Assembly (NCBI GenBank): GCA_910576125.1
Contig: CAJTHM010000008.1
Coordinates: forward strand, 1 to 64,000
Length of the DNA stretch: 64,000 nt
Direction: 5' to 3'
Source: Lachnospiraceae bacterium
GTDB taxonomy: Bacteria; Bacillota; Clostridia; Lachnospirales; Lachnospiraceae
Shown here in pieces: positions 24,486 to 33,594 of this stretch. How positions within the stretch are numbered: position 1 is the stretch's first letter; each line of letters opens with the position of its first letter. A program made the position numbers and the translations under genes. The notes beneath the pieces were generated by a model. The model made no database searches. It was not told where the DNA came from and worked only from the letters and a program-made list of their open reading frames with translations.

Positions 24486-25670
24486 ATGAGGGCACAGGTA
24501 AGACATAGACGGAAGAGAAAAGAGCAGTCGGAATATTTTTTTGACTACAGCCTCTTATTCGTTGTGCTGTTCCTGCTGGGCTTCGGTTTGGTGATGATTT
24601 ATTCGGCCAGTTCCTATGAAGCATTCCAGAGTTACGGGGAAACTACATATTATATGAAGAGACAGCTGATAGCCATTGTAATCGGCATGGTGATGATGAT
24701 TGTGGTGGCGAATATTCCCTATCATTTCTGGGAGCGGTTCGCGCTGTTGGGGTACCTGATATCCATGGCGCTGGTGCCTGTGGTGCTGACGCCCCTGGGG
24801 GTGGAGTCCCACGGAGCCAGGCGCTGGATCAAGATTCCCGGCATCGGGCTGAATCTGCAGCCGGCGGAGGTGGCGAAGCTGTGCCTGATTCTCTTTCTTG
24901 CGGTGATGGTATGCAAAATCGGAAAGAATGTGCGCACCATGAAGGGCTTCATCCTCATGGTTGTCCTGCCTATCCCCGTGGTGCTGGAAATCTATCTGAT
25001 TACCAGGAACCTGAGCTCCGCCATCATCATCATGGGAATTTCAGTGCTGATGGTATTCGTGGCAAGTCCTGACTACAAGAAATTCATTGTCATGGGCGCT
25101 TTGGTAGTGGCAGCGGCGGCGCTGGTAGTGTTCCTGGCGGTATCCTCCACACAGAACGCCGCGGAGGGGGAGGAGGTGAACTTCCGTTTTGGAAGAATCA
25201 CCGCATGGCTGGATCCGGAGAGCGATGCGGCGGGCACAGGCTTCCAGACTTTGCAGGGCTTGTACGCCATCGGCAGCGGCGGCGTCTGGGGCAAGGGGCT
25301 GGGGCAGAGCATGCAGAAGCTGAACTACCTGCCTGAGGCCCAGAATGATATGATCTTCTCCATTATCTGCGAGGAACTTGGGCTTTTCGGAGCCATTGCC
25401 GTCATCATCATGTTCGTCATGCTGCTGTGGCGGATGATGGTCATCGCCAACAACGCGCCGGATCTGTTCGGAGCCATGCTGGTGGTGGGCGTCATGGGAC
25501 ATATCGCCATACAGGCCATCCTGAACATCGCCGTGGTGACCAACAGCATCCCCAACACGGGAATCTCTCTTCCCTTTATCAGTTACGGAGGCTCCTCAGT
25601 GATGTTTTTGCTGATAGAAATCGGGCTGGTCTTAAGCGTGGCAAGGCGGATACAGTTAAAGGAACTGTAA
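24486..25670 (+). CDS. ftsW: SEDS-family peptidoglycan polymerase FtsW
   Basis: A 394-residue protein with ten membrane segments. SEDS motifs are visible: IYSASSYEAF after the first helix, HGARRWIKIPGIGLNLQPAEVAK with the ARRWI and QPAE elements, and the C-terminal NIAVVTNSIPNTGISLPFISYGGSS. It polymerises glycan from lipid II at the septum together with a class B PBP. The stretch between murD and this gene is 12 bases. In many Firmicutes murG follows; here murA does. Confidence 0.93.
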   Translation: MRAQVRHRRKRKEQSEYFFDYSLLFVVLFLLGFGLVMIYSASSYEAFQSYGETTYYMKRQLIAIVIGMVMMIVVANIPYHFWERFALLGYLISMALVPVVLTPLGVESHGARRWIKIPGIGLNLQPAEVAKLCLILFLAVMVCKIGKNVRTMKGFILMVVLPIPVVLEIYLITRNLSSAIIIMGISVLMVFVASPDYKKFIVMGALVVAAAALVVFLAVSSTQNAAEGEEVNFRFGRITAWLDPESDAAGTGFQTLQGLYAIGSGGVWGKGLGQSMQKLNYLPEAQNDMIFSIICEELGLFGAIAVIIMFVMLLWRMMVIANNAPDLFGAMLVVGVMGHIAIQAILNIAVVTNSIPNTGISLPFISYGGSSVMFLLIEIGLVLSVARRIQLKEL

Positions 25671-25781
25671 AACAAGGCAGCTTTTCGCATGCTTTTTCAG
25701 GAACCGGGATGGGACAAGGTACGCTTCCGGCGTTTCCCTCATAGGATAGAATATCCAAAAACTTGAGCCGGATGGTGCTTT

Positions 25782-27032
25782 ATGGATTCTATTCGTATTC
25801 AGGGCGGTATTGCCCTACAGGGAAAAGTTCGTGTACAAGGTTCTAAAAATGCTTCGCTGCCTGTGCTGGCGGCTACGCTGCTTGTGGGAGAGGAGTCTCT
25901 TATCAGGAATTGTCCCAGAATAGCGGATGTATACTCCATGATCAGCCTCTTGAAGAGCCTGGGCTGCAGCGTACACTGGCAGAAGAGGGGCATTGCCGTG
26001 GACTCGTCACAGGTGCGCAGGGCCGAGATGCCCAAAGACGCGGTGAAAGGGATGCGTTCTTCCCTCTGTCTTTTGGGAGCGCTGATCGCAAGATGCAGCG
26101 AGGTGGTCATGGAGCATCCGGGAGGATGTGTCATAGGAGAACGTCCCATCGATCTGCATCTGTCCGCGCTGAGGCAGATGGGGGTGGAGTTTACAGAGGA
26201 AGAGGGATGCCTGCGAGCCGTATCTGACAGGCTGCATGGAGCGGATATCGCTTTGCCGTTCCCTTCTGTGGGGGCTACCGAGAATATAGTCCTGGCAGGG
26301 GTGATGGCGGAGGGCGATACCGTGCTCGAGGGGGCAGCCATGGAACCTGAGGTTTCCGCATTGTGCCTGTTCCTGCAGCGGTGCGGCGCGTGGATCGAGG
26401 GTGTCGGGACTGACAGGCTGGTGATTCACGGCGGACGGCGGCTGTATGGAACCGATTTTACGGTGCCGGCGGACCGGATTGTGGCGGGGACTTATCTGTT
26501 CGGCTGCATCGGCGCCGGGGGCAACGTGCTTCTGGAACAGGCCCCTGAGGAAGAGATGCGGTCGGTGCTGGAGGCTGCAGAACAGATGGGCGGGCGCGTA
26601 TATGCCTCCAGGGAGGGCATCTATGTACAGGCTCCCGCGAGGCCCGCAGCCATAGAACTGGTCACAGCGCCCTACCCGGGCTTCCCCACGGATCTCCAGT
26701 CAGTGGTGCTGGCGGTGGAGACAAGGGGAAAGGGACGCAGCCGTATCCGGGAGCGTATCTTTGAGAACCGTTTCCGTGTGGTGGAGGAGCTGGAAAAAAT
26801 GGGGGCTTCGGTGGAAGTGGACAGTCCTGAAAGCGTGCTGGTCCACGGTGTGGAGACGCTGCAGGGCGCTCATGTGGAGGCCAGGGAACTGCGGGGCGGC
26901 GCCGCTTTGGTGGTGGCCGGGCTGATGGCGGAGGGAGAGACCTTTGTAGGGGGATGTCCCTATATCTACCGGGGATATGAAAACATTGGCAGGGATTTCA
27001 GAGAATTAGGAGCGCGTGTGGCAAGTGTTTAG
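25782..27032 (+). CDS. murA: UDP-N-acetylglucosamine 1-carboxyvinyltransferase
   Basis: A 416-residue EPSP-synthase-fold enzyme for the first committed step of peptidoglycan synthesis. GSKNASLP includes Lys22 and Asn23, and the catalytic Cys116 sits in PGGCVIGERPIDLHL, so the enzyme should be sensitive to fosfomycin. Further motifs: SVGATENIVLAG, PADRIVAGTYLF and PYPGFPTDLQS. Length is normal. Its 3' end overlaps ftsQ by 17 bases. Confidence 0.92.
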   Translation: MDSIRIQGGIALQGKVRVQGSKNASLPVLAATLLVGEESLIRNCPRIADVYSMISLLKSLGCSVHWQKRGIAVDSSQVRRAEMPKDAVKGMRSSLCLLGALIARCSEVVMEHPGGCVIGERPIDLHLSALRQMGVEFTEEEGCLRAVSDRLHGADIALPFPSVGATENIVLAGVMAEGDTVLEGAAMEPEVSALCLFLQRCGAWIEGVGTDRLVIHGGRRLYGTDFTVPADRIVAGTYLFGCIGAGGNVLLEQAPEEEMRSVLEAAEQMGGRVYASREGIYVQAPARPAAIELVTAPYPGFPTDLQSVVLAVETRGKGRSRIRERIFENRFRVVEELEKMGASVEVDSPESVLVHGVETLQGAHVEARELRGGAALVVAGLMAEGETFVGGCPYIYRGYENIGRDFRELGARVASV

Positions 27033-27750
27033 GAAAAGCAGAGTGAGTATCTGTATTTTACTGGCGATTCTGTTCCTGGCCGCGGCCGGGGCAGCGGGCT
27101 ATGTCAAAAAGACATATACCATTCAGACGGTTTACGTGGAGGGGAATGTCCATTATACAGAGGAAGAGATTAAGGCAATCGTCATGAAAGGGCCTTTGGG
27201 GGACAATTCCCTCTATCTTTCCCTGAAATACAAAAACAAGGGGATAGAGGGCATTCCCTTTGTGGACGTGGTGGACGTGGACATCCTCTCTCCGGATACG
27301 GTCAAGATTATCGTGTACGAGAAGAGCCTGACAGGCTGTGTGCGGTATCTGGACACTTACATCTATTTCGACAGGGACGGCTATGTGGTGGAGAGTTCCA
27401 GCATCAAGACGGTGGGTGTGCCCCAGATTATGGGCCTGCAGTTCGACTATATGGTCACAGGGGAAAAGCTGCCGGTGGGAAATGAGGAGATTTTCAACAG
27501 CATCCTGAACATTACCCAGATGCTGCAGAAGTACGAACTGGCATCGGACAAGATATATTTTAACAAATCCGGGGAGATTACCCTCTATTTTGAACAGGTC
27601 AAGGTCTCTCTGGGGAATGAGCCCGCTGCGCTGGAGGACAAGCTGATGATTCTCCCCGGGCTCCTGTCCAACCTGGAGGGGAAGAGCGGTACGCTGCAGA
27701 TGCAGACCTATGACGCGGACAGCGGGAAATATGTTTTCAAGCCTGAGTGA
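27016..27750 (+). CDS. ftsQ: FtsQ/DivIB cell-division protein
   Basis: A 244-residue bitopic protein: short basic N-terminus, one span (ICILLAILFLAAAGAAGYV), then a POTRA domain (TIQTVYVEGNVHYTEEEI) and the beta domain ending DADSGKYVFKPE. It scaffolds the divisome on the outer face with FtsL. The GTG at 27016 lies three bases after AGGAG; a second GTG at 27025 with wider spacing could be the true start. Overlap with murA suggests coupling. Confidence 0.85.
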   Translation: MWQVFRKSRVSICILLAILFLAAAGAAGYVKKTYTIQTVYVEGNVHYTEEEIKAIVMKGPLGDNSLYLSLKYKNKGIEGIPFVDVVDVDILSPDTVKIIVYEKSLTGCVRYLDTYIYFDRDGYVVESSSIKTVGVPQIMGLQFDYMVTGEKLPVGNEEIFNSILNITQMLQKYELASDKIYFNKSGEITLYFEQVKVSLGNEPAALEDKLMILPGLLSNLEGKSGTLQMQTYDADSGKYVFKPE

Positions 27751-27799
27751 ACGCCGATGATTCTTTTACCTAATAATTGGAGTTTTTTGAAGAAAACAG

Positions 27800-27828
27800 T
27801 TGATAAATTTGAAAAATGATTATATGAT
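27800..27828 (+). promoter_or_regulatory. Promoter of ftsZ
   Basis: TTGATA (27800-27805), 17-base spacer and TATGAT (27823-27828), about 40 bases before the ftsZ start. It gives ftsZ expression independent of the upstream dcw genes. Confidence 0.65.
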
Positions 27829-27870
27829 AGTAAATATGGTAATGAAGACGGAAAAAAGGAGGGCATATCT

Positions 27871-29019
27871 TTGCTTGAAATTAAGACGAACGATGCTGAA
27901 TCTGCTGCCAAGATTATAGTAGTCGGTGTTGGAGGCGCAGGTAATAATGCTGTAAATAGAATGATTGACGAACAGATTGACGGTGTGGACTTCGTGGGAG
28001 TCAACACGGATAAGCAGGCTCTGCAGCTGTGCAAGGCGCCGATGCTCCTGCAGATTGGGGAGAAGCTGACGAAAGGTCTTGGAGCCGGAGCGAAGCCGGA
28101 AATCGGTGAGAAGGCTGCGGAGGAGAGCGCCGAGGACATCTCTGCCGCACTGAAAGGAGCGGATATGGTGTTCGTCACCTGCGGTATGGGGGGCGGCACG
28201 GGAACCGGCGCTGCGCCCGTGGTGGCCAAGCTGGCAAAGGATATGGGCATCCTTACGGTGGGCGTGGTGACCAAACCTTTCCGCTTCGAGGCCAGGACGC
28301 GCACGGTGAACGCCCTCAGCGGCATTGAGCGCATCAAGGAGAATGTAGATACATTAATCGTCATACCGAATGATAAATTACTGCAAATCGTGGACAGGCG
28401 CACTACCATGCCGGAGGCGCTTAAGAAAGCGGATGAGGTGCTGCAGCAGGCGGTACAGGGCATCACGGACCTGATCAATCTGCCTGCCATCATCAATCTG
28501 GACTTCGCGGATATCCAGACCGTCATGAAGGACAAGGGTATCGCGCATATCGGCATCGGTGAGGGCAAGGGCGACGACAAGGCTTTGTCGGCTGTGAAGA
28601 TGGCAGTGGAGAGCCCTCTGCTGGAGACTACCATCAGCGGAGCCACGGATGTGATCCTGAATGTATCCGGGGATATTTCCCTGCCGGATGCCAGCGATGC
28701 GGCGGACTATGTTCAGAGCCTGACCGGAGAGGATGTGAACATCATCTTCGGCGCTATGTATGATGAGAACAAATCAGACAGCTGTACCGTTACGGTGATT
28801 GCCACCGGCTTAGAGGAAGCGGGAAATACTATGCAGGCTCAGTCCAGATTTGGGACAGGCAGTATCTACAGACAGCAGAACAAGGGGATGAATACGCCTC
28901 CCGTACAGACTTCTCCTGTGCAGCAGGGATCTGTCCAGGGCATCCAGAAGCCTGTGGACATCCGCAGCTCCGTGGAGGAGAAGACATTGAAGATACCTGA
29001 TTTCCTTCAGAGGAAATAG
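27871..29019 (+). CDS. ftsZ: Cell-division GTPase FtsZ
   Basis: A 382-residue tubulin homologue that forms the Z ring. Nucleotide loops: [11 protein letters not shown], the signature GGGTGTG (residues 107-113), [16 protein letters not shown], and the T7 loop [11 protein letters not shown] with the catalytic acid. A variable linker rich in Gln and Pro precedes the conserved C-terminal peptide [10 protein letters not shown] that binds FtsA, SepF and other partners. TTG start behind AGGAGGG. Comparing it with 11319-12386 shows how different the element's TubZ-like protein is. There is no ftsA beside it. Confidence 0.97.
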   Translation: MLEIKTNDAESAAKIIVVGVGGAGNNAVNRMIDEQIDGVDFVGVNTDKQALQLCKAPMLLQIGEKLTKGLGAGAKPEIGEKAAEESAEDISAALKGADMVFVTCGMGGGTGTGAAPVVAKLAKDMGILTVGVVTKPFRFEARTRTVNALSGIERIKENVDTLIVIPNDKLLQIVDRRTTMPEALKKADEVLQQAVQGITDLINLPAIINLDFADIQTVMKDKGIAHIGIGEGKGDDKALSAVKMAVESPLLETTISGATDVILNVSGDISLPDASDAADYVQSLTGEDVNIIFGAMYDENKSDSCTVTVIATGLEEAGNTMQAQSRFGTGSIYRQQNKGMNTPPVQTSPVQQGSVQGIQKPVDIRSSVEEKTLKIPDFLQRK

Positions 29020-29051
29020 CGCAAAAGAAGCTGAAATAATTTGTGATATAG

Positions 29052-29079
29052 AGCCGGGCAGTTCCTGTCCGGCTTTTTT
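29052..29079 (+). terminator. Terminator of ftsZ
   Basis: AGCCGG (29052-29057) and CCGGCT (29069-29074) with inner pairing and a six-base T-run. The T-run overlaps the Spo0A box that follows. Confidence 0.75.
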
Positions 29080-29143
29080 GTCGAAAAATTCTTGGGATTT
29101 TTCCCTCTCTTTGACAAATTCTGAAGTACAATCCCTTTATAAT
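29078..29143 (+). promoter_or_regulatory. Spo0A-type promoter of spoIIGA-sigE
   Basis: TTGTCGAA (29078-29085) is a perfect Spo0A box. A consensus TTGACA (29111-29116) stands 21 bases from TATAAT (29138-29143), too far for normal sigma-A use. The B. subtilis spoIIG promoter has the same abnormal spacing (22) and needs Spo0A~P. TTTGACAA at the -35 is itself close to an inverted Spo0A box. Confidence 0.7.
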
Positions 29144-29165
29144 GATTATGAAAAGGATGATGCCG

Positions 29166-30008
29166 ATGCACTATGAGCTATATGTTGACAGCCTGTTCTT
29201 TCTCAATTTCATGATGAACCTGTACCTTTTGCTCCTGGTGGACAGGAGCACCCTGCAGATTGCGGGCCTTGGCAGGATGGCGGCGGGGGCGGCCCTGGGA
29301 GCGGCCTGCGGGCTGATTCCTTTCCTGGGAGGAGGCCCCGGAATCCTGAAGCTGGCAGCAGGAGCGGCTGCCGGGACGGCGGGCATGCTCTGTCTCACAT
29401 TCCGTGTGAGGGGCTTGAGAATGTTCCTGAAGCTTTTAGAGAGGCTGGTGCTGTATTCTTTCGGGATGGGCGGAGCCATGCTCTTCCTGATCGGGTTTGT
29501 GCCCGGACTTCGCGGGATAATTGTCAGCGTCCCGGGCATTTTGGGGATGGGAGCGGTCTTCTTTCTGCTGTTTAGACGGTTTAAAGACGATTTATATGCG
29601 GGAGACAGTCTCTGCAGGGCTGTATTGTCCAGAAAAGGGAAGAGATTTCAGGCGGTGGCCCTGATAGACTCCGGAAACAGCCTGTTCGAGCCCGTCAGCG
29701 GGAAACCTGTCTGCGTAGTGGGGAGGGCGGTGTTCGATGAATTGTGGGAAAGGGACGAAGAGGGCTTCCGAGCGGTCCCCTATCACAGCATCGGGAAGAA
29801 ACATGGCATCCTGCCAGGCTATCTGCTTCCGGAACTTGTTCTGGAGACAGGAGGCATGAAGTATCGTTTTACCGATGTGTATGTGGCTGTCAGCCATGAG
29901 AAAATTTCAGCTGCGGACAGTGCGGGCGCAGAGTCCGTGAATATGATAATCAATCCCAGGCTCTTTGCGAAGGCCAAAAATGGGAGGCCGTGGGAAACGG
30001 CAGAATGA
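29166..30008 (+). CDS. spoIIGA: Sporulation sigma-E processing peptidase
   Basis: A 280-residue protein: five N-terminal membrane segments, then a cytoplasmic aspartic-protease domain with the catalytic Asp168 in [12 protein letters not shown]. It cleaves the pro-sequence from pro-sigma-E in the mother cell after a signal from the forespore (SpoIIR). The ATG at 29166 ([11 protein letters not shown]) is chosen because AAAAGG lies nine bases upstream and the promoter's -10 covers earlier ATGs. Directly followed by sigE. Confidence 0.9.
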   Translation: MHYELYVDSLFFLNFMMNLYLLLLVDRSTLQIAGLGRMAAGAALGAACGLIPFLGGGPGILKLAAGAAAGTAGMLCLTFRVRGLRMFLKLLERLVLYSFGMGGAMLFLIGFVPGLRGIIVSVPGILGMGAVFFLLFRRFKDDLYAGDSLCRAVLSRKGKRFQAVALIDSGNSLFEPVSGKPVCVVGRAVFDELWERDEEGFRAVPYHSIGKKHGILPGYLLPELVLETGGMKYRFTDVYVAVSHEKISAADSAGAESVNMIINPRLFAKAKNGRPWETAE

Positions 30009-30016
30009 GAGGCGCT

Positions 30017-30754
30017 ATGATACTGAAGGTCATGATACCGGGAAAAATGCAATTTAAGATGATTCACAGGGATAAGCTGCTCCTGCGCAAGGAGGGCGAG
30101 ATTCATTATATCGGCGGTGCCGAGGTGCTGCCTCCTCCGCTGGAACTGGAAAAGGAAAGCCAGGTCATAAGCGACCTGGGGACGGAATACGACGACGAGG
30201 CAAAGGCTATCTTGATTGAGCACAATCTGCGTCTGGTGGTATACATAGCAAAGAAATTCGACAATACCGGTGTGGGAGTGGAGGATCTGATATCCATCGG
30301 GACCATCGGTCTGATCAAGTCCATCAATACTTTCAAACCGGACAAGAATATCAAGCTGGCCACCTATGCCTCCAGATGCATCGAGAACGAGATACTGATG
30401 TATCTGCGCAGGAACAACAAGACCAAACTGGAAGTCTCCATCGATGAGCCCCTGAACGTGGACTGGGACGGGAACGAGCTCCTGCTGTCGGATATCCTGG
30501 GGACCGATGAGGATGTCATCTACCGGGATATCGAGAACGAGGTGGAGCGGAAGCTCCTCATGGGAGCCATCAGCAAGCTGTCGGAGCGGGAGAAGCGGAT
30601 CATCAAGCTGCGGTTCGGACTGGGCACCAAGGATGGGCAGGAAATGACCCAGAAAGAGGTGGCCTCCCTTCTGGGGATTTCCCAATCATACATATCCAGG
30701 CTGGAAAAGAAAATCATGCGCCAGCTAAAAAAAGAGATGAGCAACCATATTTAG
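30017..30754 (+). CDS. sigE: Mother-cell sigma factor E (pro-form)
   Basis: A 245-residue sigma-70 family factor. The first 27 residues ([20 protein letters not shown] and following) are a basic pro-sequence ending just before [18 protein letters not shown], the processing site seen in B. subtilis sigma-E. Region 2 ([26 protein letters not shown]) and region 4 ([20 protein letters not shown]) are typical. It starts the mother-cell programme. The start at 30017 is preferred over the ATG at 30005 (which overlaps the spoIIGA stop) because GAGAGG precedes it and it gives a pro-sequence of expected length. Confidence 0.92.
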   Translation: MILKVMIPGKMQFKMIHRDKLLLRKEGEIHYIGGAEVLPPPLELEKESQVISDLGTEYDDEAKAILIEHNLRLVVYIAKKFDNTGVGVEDLISIGTIGLIKSINTFKPDKNIKLATYASRCIENEILMYLRRNNKTKLEVSIDEPLNVDWDGNELLLSDILGTDEDVIYRDIENEVERKLLMGAISKLSEREKRIIKLRFGLGTKDGQEMTQKEVASLLGISQSYISRLEKKIMRQLKKEMSNHI

Positions 30755-30829
30755 GCTATGCAAACGGGAAAAAATAGGGTAGAATAAATATAGTGGACAG
30801 TCAGGAGGGATTTACGGCTGTCACACAAA

Positions 30830-31177
30830 ATGAACGATGAGACAGGTATAAAAACGTTGATACAACGAGATGATATATTATCGATGGAATATTTGAAGAA
30901 GACGGAGTTTACGGGCTGCCACCAGGGCATGCGCTACCGTCTGGAGGGCATTACCGATGCGGAGGGCGCCGCCGGTGGGACCGGCGGGAAAAAGCTCCTC
31001 TGTACGGTATGGCCGGAGCCCTTTGCTTTTTTTAAGACACCTGAAGAGAAGAGGGAGACTGCTGAGTTTCCCTTTGGGGAGGACGGCGTGGCAGAGGCCA
31101 TCTGCTGGATGAACGAAATGCTTTCTGAGAAAAAAGAAATCTGGGAGCATGCCAGGGAAAACTGGGACGAGTACTGA
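30830..31177 (+). CDS. Conserved hypothetical protein (115 aa)
   Basis: Not recognised. A soluble 115-residue protein with MRYRLEGITDAEG and LCTVWPEPFAFFKTPEEKRE, then FGEDGVAEAICWMNEMLSEK. A GGAGGG is 21 bases before the ATG, too far for comfort, so the real start may be an alternative codon near 30818. It lies between sigE and the vanZ-like gene in the same direction. The codon pattern matches the neighbouring core genes. Confidence 0.6.
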   Translation: MNDETGIKTLIQRDDILSMEYLKKTEFTGCHQGMRYRLEGITDAEGAAGGTGGKKLLCTVWPEPFAFFKTPEEKRETAEFPFGEDGVAEAICWMNEMLSEKKEIWEHARENWDEY

Positions 31178-31238
31178 CAGCTTTTCCGACGCGCTCTGAT
31201 GAGCCGGACCTTCCGCAAGAAGCTGCGGAGAATACGAA

Positions 31239-31769
31239 ATGTTTGCATATATATATCGGGATATGATGTCCATGGTGAGGTTCCTGCCCTACGGCCTTGC
31301 TATGGGGCTTTTGTTGGCATCTCTTTTTTTGTGGGGAATAAACGGTTTCAGGAGTCGAAAGGGGAAGACGCCGGTGGCGAAATTTCCAGTGGCGGCTTTT
31401 GTCGTTTACATCTCTCTGATGCTAATCATCACCTTTTTGTCCAGAGAGAGCGGGGGCAGCGAGGGCTTTGATCTGGAGCTGTTCTCCACCTGGGGAATCA
31501 ATGACAGGAATAACGCTTTTGTCATAGAGAACATACTGCTCTTCGTGCCGTATGGCTTTTTGGGCTGCCTGGCCTGTAAGCGGTGCGGGCATTTGCTTCA
31601 CTGCCTGGTATTGGGAGCGCTGACCAGTCTGTGCATTGAGACCATGCAGCTGATTACGGGGCGGGGGATATTCCAGATAGACGATATCCTGACCAATACT
31701 TTGGGGGCTGTGACAGGATATCTGTTATACAGGCTGTTTATGCTATTTCGGAAGCTGGGGAAGAAATGA
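31239..31769 (+). CDS. VanZ-family membrane protein
   Basis: A 176-residue protein with five hydrophobic segments and the VanZ-family pattern: NAFVIENILLFVPYGFLGC, then CIETMQLITGRGIFQIDDIL and NTLGAVTGYLLYRL. VanZ of Tn1546 gives low-level teicoplanin resistance; the role of chromosomal homologues is not established. No van genes are near. It is convergent with sigG. Confidence 0.8.
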   Translation: MFAYIYRDMMSMVRFLPYGLAMGLLLASLFLWGINGFRSRKGKTPVAKFPVAAFVVYISLMLIITFLSRESGGSEGFDLELFSTWGINDRNNAFVIENILLFVPYGFLGCLACKRCGHLLHCLVLGALTSLCIETMQLITGRGIFQIDDILTNTLGAVTGYLLYRLFMLFRKLGKK

Positions 31770-31836
31770 GGGCTGAAGCGGTGCGTCAGGTGAGGATGCC
31801 GGATTGGATGGGAGGTTCTATGTAACGGTGACCGCG

Positions 31837-32616
31837 TCAGGCGGTCAGATAGTTGCGCATGGAGCGCAGGGCATTTTTTTCCAGCCGGGAGACCTGGGCC
31901 TGGGAGATACCTATGGCTTCGGCTACCTCCATCTGGGTCTTCCCCTCAAAAAAGCGCAGGGAGATGATTTCATGCTCCCTGGGGTTCAGGCGCTTCATGG
32001 CTTCGCTGAGGGAGAGATGTTCCACCCAGTTCTCTTCCTTATTTTTTTTATCGCTGATCTGGTCCATCACATAGAGGGTGTCGCCTCCGTCCGTGAGGAT
32101 GGGCTCGTAGAGGCTCATAGGATTTTGGATGGCGTCCAGAGCGTAGGCGATGTCCTCTTTTGCGATGCCGATTTCCGTGGCGATCTCCTCGATGGAGGGC
32201 TCCTTTAGATTCTTCCTGGTCAGGGCGTCCCTGGCGTAGATTGCCTTGTAGGCAGTGTCCTTTAAGGAGCGGGAGACGCGCAGCTGGCTGTTGTCCCGCA
32301 GGAAACGCCTGATTTCCCCGATGATCATAGGCACTGCATAGGTGGAGAACTTCACGTTCAGGGAGGTGTCGAAATTGTCTATGGCCTTGATCAGGCCGAT
32401 ACAGCCGATCTGGAACAGATCGTCCACATTTTCATTGCTGGAGGAGAAGCGCTTGATGACGCTTAAAACCAGACGCAGATTTCCCTCAATATAAGCCTCT
32501 CTGGCCCTCTCGTCCCCGGCCTCGATCTGTTTGAAGAGAGCTTCTTTCTCGTCCGCTTTCAGCAAGGGGAGTTTTGAGGTATTCACCCCGCAGATTTCCA
32601 CTTTTCCCTGTGTCAT
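31837..32616 (-). CDS. sigG: Forespore sigma factor G
   Basis: A 259-residue sigma-70 family factor that begins MTQGKVEICGVNTSKLPLLK, the distinctive N-terminus of sigma-G, followed by region 2 (EGNLRLVLSVIKRFSSSNEN, DLFQIGCIGLIKAIDNFD), region 3 and region 4 (QMEVAEAIGISQAQVSRLE). It drives late forespore genes. AGGAAGG precedes the start at 32616; the frame is open much further upstream but without family similarity. In clostridia sigG usually follows spoIIG-sigE; here three divergent or convergent small genes separate them. Confidence 0.93.
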   Translation of the reverse strand: MTQGKVEICGVNTSKLPLLKADEKEALFKQIEAGDERAREAYIEGNLRLVLSVIKRFSSSNENVDDLFQIGCIGLIKAIDNFDTSLNVKFSTYAVPMIIGEIRRFLRDNSQLRVSRSLKDTAYKAIYARDALTRKNLKEPSIEEIATEIGIAKEDIAYALDAIQNPMSLYEPILTDGGDTLYVMDQISDKKNKEENWVEHLSLSEAMKRLNPREHEIISLRFFEGKTQMEVAEAIGISQAQVSRLEKNALRSMRNYLTA

Positions 32617-32797
32617 TTCCTTCCTCATTTCTGCGCGTGGAGCGCGTTGGATTATAGTGGTAGTATGTACCCGGAGCAGAAAAATATTCCCTGCAGAAGC
32701 AGGAAAACGTAATTTGTTCCTGTAGGCCGTTCTCATATTTCCCATATACCGCATACTTGTATATAGAAGCAATGTTTTATGGGAAAGGAGGATTTCC

Positions 32798-33031
32798 ATG
32801 CTTTATTCGGAATTGAAGAGCAAGGATGTCATCAATATCAATAATTGCAAAAAGCTGGGCAGGGTATGCGACCTGGAGTTCGATGCCTGCAGCGGCTGCA
32901 TCTGCAAAATCATGGTGCCCGGGGGGAACAAGCTGCTGGGATTTTTGAACTGTGAGCCCAACATCGTGATTCCTTTCAAGGACATCAGACAGATAGGGCC
33001 GGACATTATTCTCGTTGACATTCACTGTTGA
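32798..33031 (+). CDS. YlmC/YmxH-family PRC-barrel protein
   Basis: A 77-residue small beta-barrel protein starting MLYSELKSKDVININNCKKL and ending VDIHC, matching the YlmC/YmxH sporulation-associated family in length and pattern (NIVIPFKDIRQIGPDIILVD). AAAGGAGG precedes the ATG. It is divergent from sigG and lies 57 bases before nrdR. Molecular role unknown. Confidence 0.8.
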   Translation: MLYSELKSKDVININNCKKLGRVCDLEFDACSGCICKIMVPGGNKLLGFLNCEPNIVIPFKDIRQIGPDIILVDIHC

Positions 33032-33088
33032 ATATGATACGTTAGGGATGATGGCAGGCATGTAGTGTACCGGAAGAGGAGAAGAATC

Positions 33089-33538
33089 ATGAAATGTCCG
33101 TTTTGCAATCATGAAAATACAAGAGTGATCGATTCCCGGCCTGCGGAGGAGAACAATTCCATCCGCCGCAGACGGGTCTGCGATGAGTGCGGGAAACGCT
33201 TTACCACCTATGAGAAAATCGAGACCATTCCGCTGATTATCATCAAAAAAGACGACAATAGAGAGACCTATGACCGGTCCAAGATAGAGGGCGGCCTGTT
33301 GCGGGCCTGCCACAAGAGGCCGGTGAGCGCCCAGGAGATTACCAGGCTGGTGGATGCGGTGGAGAATGAAATCTTCAACAGAGAGGAAAAGGAGATTTCC
33401 AGTCAGGTCATAGGGGAGCTTCTGATGAATAAGCTCAAAGACCTGGACGCGGTGGCCTATGTGCGCTTTGCCTCCGTGTACAGGGAGTTCAAGGATGTGA
33501 ATACTTTTGTGGATGAACTGAAGAAGATGCTGGAATAG
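33089..33538 (+). CDS. nrdR: Transcriptional repressor NrdR
   Basis: A 149-residue repressor of ribonucleotide-reductase genes. The N-terminal zinc ribbon has Cys3, Cys6, Cys31 and Cys34 (MKCPFCNHENTRVIDSRP, VCDECGKRFTTYE). The ATP-cone domain follows from about residue 48 (LIIIKKDDNRETYDRSKIEG) and senses ATP versus dATP. The start at 33089 has AGGAGAAG upstream. A strong two-way terminator follows. Confidence 0.95.
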   Translation: MKCPFCNHENTRVIDSRPAEENNSIRRRRVCDECGKRFTTYEKIETIPLIIIKKDDNRETYDRSKIEGGLLRACHKRPVSAQEITRLVDAVENEIFNREEKEISSQVIGELLMNKLKDLDAVAYVRFASVYREFKDVNTFVDELKKMLE

Positions 33539-33594
33539 CGTGAGAAGATTTTCAAGCGCCAAAGTGTATGGCGCTTGAAAATCTGCATCTCACG
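33539..33594. terminator. Long two-way terminator between nrdR and the flippase gene
   Basis: A 23-base inverted repeat: CGTGAGA plus AGATTTTCAAGCGCCA on the left, TGGCGCTTGAAAATCT plus TCTCACG on the right, loop of seven bases and one three-base bulge. It lies between two convergent genes and includes the flippase stop codon. Confidence 0.8.
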
